From CBDCCT01 sp965214995 (GTDB lineage: Bacteria > Deinococcota > Deinococci > Deinococcales > Trueperaceae): DNA of 64,000 nucleotides. Of the stretch, positions 58,701 to 64,000 are shown in pieces. The notes beneath the pieces were generated by a model that worked only from the letters and a program-made list of their open reading frames with translations, was not told where the DNA came from and searched no databases. Within the stretch, counting starts at the first letter, position 1, and every line of letters starts with the position of its first letter. The stretch spans positions 3,782,001 through 3,846,000 of the forward strand of contig CBDCCT010000002.1 in assembly GCA_965214995.1 (NCBI GenBank), written 5' to 3'. Both the position numbers and the translations under genes were made by a program.

Positions 58701-60371
58701 CTATCCCTCGAGCGTCCCCACCAACGCCTCGTGAACCTCTCCCAAAAGCGCCCCCACCTCGTCACGGTTAAACACGAGGCGGATTCCGGCGGTCTCAAAC
58801 AGTTCCGTTAGGGGCCGCGTGCCGCCCAGAGCGAGCGCGGCCTTGTAGTCGTCGAGCGCCCCCGAGGGGTCCGCCCGCGCGCGCTTCCATATCTGAATCG
58901 CGCCGAGCCAGGCTATGGAATACTCGAGCATGTAAAAGGGCGACTGGAAGATGTGGCCGAACTGCCAGCCTTTGGCGTGCGCTCCTTCCAAACCCGACCA
59001 GTCTATGGCGGGGTCAAAGCGCGCGGAAAGCTCGAGCCACTTGTCGTCCAAATCTTTGGCGGTCACGTTTTCGGGCGCGTTCGTATAGAGCCAGTGCTGA
59101 AACGCGTCGGCCTGCGCTTGCCTGGGAAGCTGCTGTAGGGCCCGCTCCAAATTCTCGCGCCGGGCGCGTTTCGCGTCACGCGCGTTGTAAAAGCCGCCTT
59201 GCGACGCTTCTAAATAGGGCAGCGTGAGGAGTTCCATCGTCTGCGAGGCGACCTCGGCCATCTCCATGCCGGGCAGGAGGTCCCAGAGGAGGTCGTTGCG
59301 CGCGCTCGAGGCGAGCGAGTGAAAGGCGTGCCCGCCCTCGTGCAGCAAGACCCACACGTCGCGGTGCGAGCCGTTGGCGCTCCAGTAGATGTAGGGCTTG
59401 CGCTCTTTGGGGAAAAACGACTGGTAGCCCAGGCCCGGCACCTTGCCCTCGCGGGACTCTAGCTCCAGCCAGCCGTCCCTGAGCGATTCAAACTGCTGTC
59501 CAAAACTTGGGTCCAGACGGTTGAAGATGCGCACCAGGCCCGCCTCGAGTTCGTCTGTGTCTTGGAAGGGCTCGAGCGGACCCTCGCCGCGTAAGTCGGT
59601 CAGCAGGTCCCAGGGGCGCAGGCTGGGGACGCCCAGGACTTCGCGGCGCTTTTCGCGCCAGTCGGAGAGGAGCGGCACCACGGCGTGCGCGACGGCGTCG
59701 TGCAAACGTTCGGCGTCTTCGGGCGCGTAGGCGAAGCGGTTCATCTCGCGCCAGCGGTAGGCGCGGTAATCCCTCTCCCCGGCGTTTTTTGCCAGCCGCC
59801 GCCGCAGGGGGAGCATCCGGAGGAAGAGATCGTCCAGAGCGTCGCGCACCGCCGCCTCCGCCGCCTCGATGGCGCGCCAGGCGGCCTCGCGGCGGGCGCG
59901 GTCGGCGTCCAAAAGGCGTTTTTCGGCCTGCGGGACGGTCATCGTCTCGCCGTCCAGCGTCACCATGAGGCCGCCCATGATTTCTTGGAATTCGCTGTTT
60001 AGGGTCTCGAGCTCCGTCTTAACGGGCACGTTCGCCTCACGGAACAAGTCGGCCTCGTTGCGAAAGCGGCGCAAGAGTTCGCGCTGGTCGGGTGGAGGCT
60101 CGAAACCGTCCACCGCAAGCAGCCTCTGCGTCAAATTCTGAGCGGCCACCTGCACCCTGGGGTAGACCTCCCCCACGAAGTCCAGATAAGCTTTCCCCGC
60201 CCCCTCGTCCGTCGTGTCCTCGTCGCGGGCGCGCATGAGGCGGGTGAGGGCCTCGAGCACGTCCTTGTCTAAGTCGCTCCAGTCGTGCAGCCAGGCTTGC
60301 ACGTTCTCTGCGGTTAGGGGCCTCTCCTCCAACTCTTTGTAACGCGGTCCGAATTCGTCCCACGTCGCCAT
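58701..60371 (-). CDS. M3-family oligopeptidase (PepF-like)
   Basis: 556 residues from ATG 60371 with GGGAGGAG upstream. Zinc metallopeptidase with LLHEGGHAFHSLASS (HExxH) and the second zinc Glu in GMEMAEVASQTMELL; FYMLEYSIAWLGAIQIWK and RPLTELFETAGIRL match the thimet/PepF family. It degrades short peptides in the cytosol. Confidence 0.93.
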   Translation of the reverse strand: MATWDEFGPRYKELEERPLTAENVQAWLHDWSDLDKDVLEALTRLMRARDEDTTDEGAGKAYLDFVGEVYPRVQVAAQNLTQRLLAVDGFEPPPDQRELLRRFRNEADLFREANVPVKTELETLNSEFQEIMGGLMVTLDGETMTVPQAEKRLLDADRARREAAWRAIEAAEAAVRDALDDLFLRMLPLRRRLAKNAGERDYRAYRWREMNRFAYAPEDAERLHDAVAHAVVPLLSDWREKRREVLGVPSLRPWDLLTDLRGEGPLEPFQDTDELEAGLVRIFNRLDPSFGQQFESLRDGWLELESREGKVPGLGYQSFFPKERKPYIYWSANGSHRDVWVLLHEGGHAFHSLASSARNDLLWDLLPGMEMAEVASQTMELLTLPYLEASQGGFYNARDAKRARRENLERALQQLPRQAQADAFQHWLYTNAPENVTAKDLDDKWLELSARFDPAIDWSGLEGAHAKGWQFGHIFQSPFYMLEYSIAWLGAIQIWKRARADPSGALDDYKAALALGGTRPLTELFETAGIRLVFNRDEVGALLGEVHEALVGTLEG

Positions 60372-60498
60372 AGTTTCTCCTCCCAAAAGGTTAAAAACTT
60401 CACTCACCCGCACAAAATATCACGGCGTCAAACGCCAAAATCTTCAACCGTCATCCAGGGCTGTGTACTTGTTTACTTTCCTACCGTAAAATTAGAGG

Positions 60499-63400
60499 GT
60501 GACGACTCGAGAAAGCCCCTGGCGGCGTCTTTTTGAGGAGGTGCGGCGCGAGCTTGGCGGGCGGCGCGACGACGACGGGGTCGTGGGCTCTATCAACTGG
60601 CTGCGCAAGGCGATGGCGGCGCGCGGGGCGAACCCCAACGTGGTGAGAAACATTATTTACCGCGACAAGGGCAAGGTGGCGGACAAGCGCGCGCTTCTCG
60701 AGCTTCTAAAGGGGCTGTGGGCGGAGCTTGACAGGGGGCCGTTGCAGGCCCCCGAGTTGGAGGTGCTCTTGTCGCTGGGCGGTCACGCGGAGGAGGCGAC
60801 GGGGCTGCCGGGGCGCGAGAAGAGGCGCGTGTACGGGGAGTTCGTGAGCGGCGTGCGGGGCGGCGCGGCGCCCAAGCTGCTCGTGACCGGGCGGCCCGGC
60901 TCGGGCAAGACGCTGTTGCTCGACTTTGTCCAGGGGGCGCTCAACGGGCCGCCCAAGGCCGCGCCGCGCATCGCCCGCTTAGAGTTTACGGGCGACCTCA
61001 CCGCCTCGTTGGGCCGCCTCGCGCAGGCGCTGGGCGTGCCCGCGCAACGCTTCGAGGCGCGGCTCGCCAACGTCAGCCGGGGCGCGTACGCGGTCCAGGC
61101 CGACGCGCAGGCGGAGGTGGCGCGCGTGTTTCTGGACGCCTTGAAGCACGACGGCGCGCCCGCCGTGCTGCTCTTGTACGTGTCGGGCTCGCTCGCCTCG
61201 CAGGAGAGCCTGGGCGCGGGGCCCGGCGCGGTGCCCCTGCGCCTCAACACGCCCGACGTGCCGCGCGTGAACGGGGCGGAGTGGCTCTGGGCGTCGCTCT
61301 TGGAGCCCATGAGCCGACTCTCCCACCTGAGCCTCTTAATAAGCACCCCCGACCTGCCCGCGCGGGCGCTCTTAAACTTGGGCGCGTTCGGCGAACCCGT
61401 CCGGCTCAACCCGCCCACGCTGAGCGAGGCGCGGCGTTTCGTCGGGGGGCGGCTGCCCCACCTGCCGCCCGCGCAGCAGGAGGCCCTGGTCGCGCGCGCG
61501 GGCCGCTCCTTTGAGGAGTTGCGCACCTTAACGCTCCTCGCCGAGATTCGTGAGGGCGGGCCGCCCCCCGGGCGGGTCGAGGGGACGGCGAAAACGGACG
61601 CCGACTCGGAGGCTCTGGACCGTGCCGACGGCGCTCCGATCCCGCATTTGGAGGAGCTGAGCCGCCTCGTCGAGACGGTGGGCGAGGGGCGCTTGCGCGA
61701 CTTTCTGGCGGCGCTGGCCGTGCTGTCGCTGCCCGAGGGGCCGTTTCATGGCGACGCGCTCCGCAACCTGCGCAAACCCGAGTGGGGGGAGTTAAGCGGG
61801 CTCGAGGAGGCCTTTTTGGACCCCGTCCCGGGCCAAGAGGGGGTGTGGCGGCCTTTTTCGCGCCAGCTCGCGCGTTCTCTGAGGGCGCGCTTGCAAAAGG
61901 CCGACCCCGCGCGCTACCGCCTGCTCAACGGGGCGGCGGCGGGCCACCACGCGGCGGCGGCGCGGGAGGCGCCCCGGGGCGAGGCGGCCACGCGCTACCT
62001 CCTCCACACCTTTGAGGCGCGCGACTGGGCGGCGCTTGAGGGCTGGCTGAACGAGCACAGCGTCCCGCAGGCGCTCCTCCACCGGATGTGGGAGGCGGCC
62101 AGCGCGGAGCTTGAGGGGGAGAGGCTCGAGGGGGTCGCCGAACCCTTAGCCAAGCACTACGTCCGTTTGGGCTCCTACGAACACCCCAACGCGGTGGCGG
62201 CGTTCGAGGTGCTTTCGGCCTCCCCTGACGCGCGCCTGCGCGCCTGGGCCGGGCTCAAGCGCGCCGAGGGCGCGGCCTTGCGGGGCCAGTTCGAGCGGGC
62301 GGAAGTTTTCCTGGCCCACGCCGACACCCAGAGCGAGGCCGACGCAGCCCTTGACGCGACGCTCAAGGCCGAGCTGGCGCTCGTGCGCGCGAGCGTCGCC
62401 CGCTGGCGGGGGAGTCTGGGCGAGGCCGCCGCGCTGGTTGAAGAGGAAGCCAGGGGGGAACTCCCCCACATCCCGGCCCGCGCGAGCGGGGGCCTCGTCC
62501 ACGCCAAGGTCGCGGTCTGGGCGGGGCTGATTGCCAAGGACGGCGGGGACTTGGAGGGCGCGCTGCGCGAGTTCGGGACTCTCCGCACCGACGACGACCT
62601 CGTCCGCGCGCGCGTCGCGTTCCAGACGGGCGACGTGAGGATGGCGTTGGGGCGCTTTGACGGGGCGCTGACGGCGCTCTCGGAAGCGGTGCGCTTGGCG
62701 AGCGAGGCCCCCGCGTTCGAGCGGGCGCGTTACCTGGCGCGGCGCGCGACGTTGCACCGCAGGCGGGGCGCGTTCGGGAAGTCCAGGGCGGACTTTGCGG
62801 CGGCGTTGGGCGTGCTCGAGCCCTCCCTCGTAGGCTCAGCCGTGACGCGCGACTTCGAGCGCGCCAAGGTCGAAGACGAGCGCGCGCTGCTCCTCCTCGC
62901 TAAGAGCGCGTTCGAAGAGGCCGCGCTCGTGCTGAGCCGCAACCTGGAAGTTTTTAGGGCCTACGGACGTACCTTTGGGGTGGACGCATCTTTCCGCCTC
63001 CTGCGCACCCGCCTGCGGCTGGGCCTGCTCTACTGGTGCCGAGGCCTCGGCCGGCCCTACCGCTTTCCCTTAACGGCTCCCTTCCAGCACGCGACAGGTC
63101 ACGCCAATTGGGTTAACAACGACCTGACTCACGCCCGCCGCCTCGTACACGCGGTTCTTAAGGACGTAGGGGCGCACCCCGACGGCCCCGAGCGTTACGG
63201 GCCGCTCCTGCGCAAGGGCCTGCTCGCCGCGAGCCTCGTGGCCCCGCCGGGCGAGGGGGTGGCTCGAGCCAGGGACTCGCTCGTAAACGCCCGCTTCCCC
63301 TACCCGGAGGCGCAGAGCCGCGCCTACCTGGCCGCCGCCCTGCTCCGCGCGGGCGACCCCGACGCGGCTTTAGAGGAAACGGGCCGCGCGCACGCCGCCT

Positions 63401-63747
63401 TTGAAACGTCGCGGGAGCTTTCTCAGTCCGAACGGGAAGCGGGGGACATAGGCCTGTCGGCGTGGCTCGTCTCCACAGAAATCCGCGCCCACCTCCTCGT
63501 GGGCAGCCCCGCCGCCGCGGGCGACCGCCTGGCGCGCGCGCTCGACACCCCCCTGCTCGAGCCCTATCACGACACTCTGCTGCGCGCGTTCGGCGAGGCT
63601 GCCGAGACCGCCCCGCGGGATTGGGCGTGCTACGGCGGTTTGCGGGAGCGCCTGGCTCTTGCCGACAACGCGCTGGAAGACTGCCTGCGCCTCCCCGACG
63701 CGCTCGTGGCCTGGTGGCGGGGGCTTGGTGAGGGGTCTCGAGACTAA
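60499..63747 (+). CDS. Large STAND-like ATPase with C-terminal TPR-like region
   Basis: 1082 residues. Residues 1-90 (GSINWLRKAMAARGANPNVV, KRALLELLKGLWAELDRG) form a helical N-terminal module. A P-loop GRPGSGKT lies at 131-138. The ATPase (~110-370) includes PAVLLLYVSGSL, the Walker B-like run, and a winged-helix segment. From ~560 to 1060 repeated helices (ALREFGTLRTDDDLVRARVAF, GDVRMALGRFDGALTALSEA) look like TPRs. This is the STAND layout: sensor, NTPase, signal region. TAAAAT 6 nt before the GTG suits a leaderless start. Function unknown; regulator or defence ATPase are both possible. Confidence 0.75.
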   Translation: MTTRESPWRRLFEEVRRELGGRRDDDGVVGSINWLRKAMAARGANPNVVRNIIYRDKGKVADKRALLELLKGLWAELDRGPLQAPELEVLLSLGGHAEEATGLPGREKRRVYGEFVSGVRGGAAPKLLVTGRPGSGKTLLLDFVQGALNGPPKAAPRIARLEFTGDLTASLGRLAQALGVPAQRFEARLANVSRGAYAVQADAQAEVARVFLDALKHDGAPAVLLLYVSGSLASQESLGAGPGAVPLRLNTPDVPRVNGAEWLWASLLEPMSRLSHLSLLISTPDLPARALLNLGAFGEPVRLNPPTLSEARRFVGGRLPHLPPAQQEALVARAGRSFEELRTLTLLAEIREGGPPPGRVEGTAKTDADSEALDRADGAPIPHLEELSRLVETVGEGRLRDFLAALAVLSLPEGPFHGDALRNLRKPEWGELSGLEEAFLDPVPGQEGVWRPFSRQLARSLRARLQKADPARYRLLNGAAAGHHAAAAREAPRGEAATRYLLHTFEARDWAALEGWLNEHSVPQALLHRMWEAASAELEGERLEGVAEPLAKHYVRLGSYEHPNAVAAFEVLSASPDARLRAWAGLKRAEGAALRGQFERAEVFLAHADTQSEADAALDATLKAELALVRASVARWRGSLGEAAALVEEEARGELPHIPARASGGLVHAKVAVWAGLIAKDGGDLEGALREFGTLRTDDDLVRARVAFQTGDVRMALGRFDGALTALSEAVRLASEAPAFERARYLARRATLHRRRGAFGKSRADFAAALGVLEPSLVGSAVTRDFERAKVEDERALLLLAKSAFEEAALVLSRNLEVFRAYGRTFGVDASFRLLRTRLRLGLLYWCRGLGRPYRFPLTAPFQHATGHANWVNNDLTHARRLVHAVLKDVGAHPDGPERYGPLLRKGLLAASLVAPPGEGVARARDSLVNARFPYPEAQSRAYLAAALLRAGDPDAALEETGRAHAAFETSRELSQSEREAGDIGLSAWLVSTEIRAHLLVGSPAAAGDRLARALDTPLLEPYHDTLLRAFGEAAETAPRDWACYGGLRERLALADNALEDCLRLPDALVAWWRGLGEGSRD

Positions 63748-63757
63748 AGTCGGGTGG

Positions 63758-63859
63758 TCAAATGTTGAAGGGAATCAGATTGGTGGCGTCCTCGATGAGA
63801 TGCGCTTTCATCCGGGCGAGAAGCGGCAAATCAGCCCGTTCAGCTTGGCGAATTATCAA
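63758..63859 (-). pseudogene. N-terminal fragment of a GNAT acetyltransferase
   Basis: TTG 63859 begins LIIRQAERADLPLLARMKAH, LIEDATNLIPFNI and stops. The start fits GNAT proteins but the rest of the ~150-residue domain is missing. It is cut near the end of the STAND gene. An upstream reading frame to 63991 is probably not real. Confidence 0.55.
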
Positions 63860-64000
63860 ACCACGAACCGCCTCAGCGCCGTCTTGAGACTCTAAAACAG
63901 GAAAATGAAGGCTACCTGAAGACCTCCTTTTGCTGCTCACCCGCCTTTGGGTTATAGTGAGCGTCCGGAAAGCATCCAAACGGTCGCTCAACTCGGCTGA

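Overview
The window is a high-GC bacterial chromosome segment with dense, mostly operonic genes. Many starts overlap the preceding stop as GTGA or ATGA, and many promoters have a TANNNT -10 box only 5-8 nt before the start codon, which suggests leaderless mRNAs as are common in Deinococcus. The gene families and the tmRNA fit a Deinococcota lineage, possibly near Truepera; this is inference from style, not a database match. The palindrome CTCGAG, often as GCTCGAGC, is strikingly frequent throughout.

Layout. 1-5.7 kb: L-arabinose catabolism (end of a LacI-type regulator, araB, araD, araA, a zinc dehydrogenase). 5.8-9.1 kb: an ArsR-controlled cluster (arsR, DUF6428 protein, luciferase-like flavin oxidoreductase, MFS transporter), with two near-identical ArsR-type palindromes. 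9.2-14.5 kb: cytosine-deaminase-like enzyme, small membrane protein, ComB-like phosphatase and a heterodimeric ABC exporter. 14.6-17.1 kb: an accessory island with a RelE module, an A+T-rich TIR-like (PF10137-type) protein and a DUF433/DUF5615 module. It abuts a rhamnulokinase/class II aldolase operon and includes a diverged copy of the rhaB 3' end. 19.6-30.9 kb: tyrosine recombinase, PadR regulator, arrestin-like protein plus ATPase, lipoprotein, M23 peptidase, hydrolase, AlkC-like protein, GH5 glycosidase and a double GNAT. 31.1-36.2 kb: sugar ABC ATPase with a strong terminator, FNT channel, tmRNA (ssrA), an interrupted membrane-anchored gene, and a nucleoside-type ABC ATPase. 36.4-40.7 kb: a methionine operon (two O-acetylhomoserine sulfhydrylase paralogues and metX) behind a SAM-I riboswitch. 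40.9-50 kb: LuxR-type regulator, Uma2 protein, a THI5/NMT1-type ABC importer in two pieces, an AroE-like protein, an A+T-rich protein and a class III aminotransferase. 50.3-53.2 kb: glycosyltransferase, sugar-phosphate transferase and a pilin-like protein. 53.3-57.8 kb: a compact array of seven toxin-antitoxin modules interspersed with six same-orientation copies of a hairpin repeat, here called R. 58-64 kb: type IV pilin, M3 peptidase, a 1082-residue STAND-like ATPase and a GNAT fragment.

The most notable result is the toxin-antitoxin array. Nine modules lie in the window. In five of them the toxin gene is damaged (three frameshifts, one truncation, one lost start codon) while every partner antitoxin is intact. 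The R repeats lie in one orientation and their outer arms can pair, with compensating changes between copies. The array resembles a cassette array, but no integrase lies beside it and canonical attC sites are not demonstrated.
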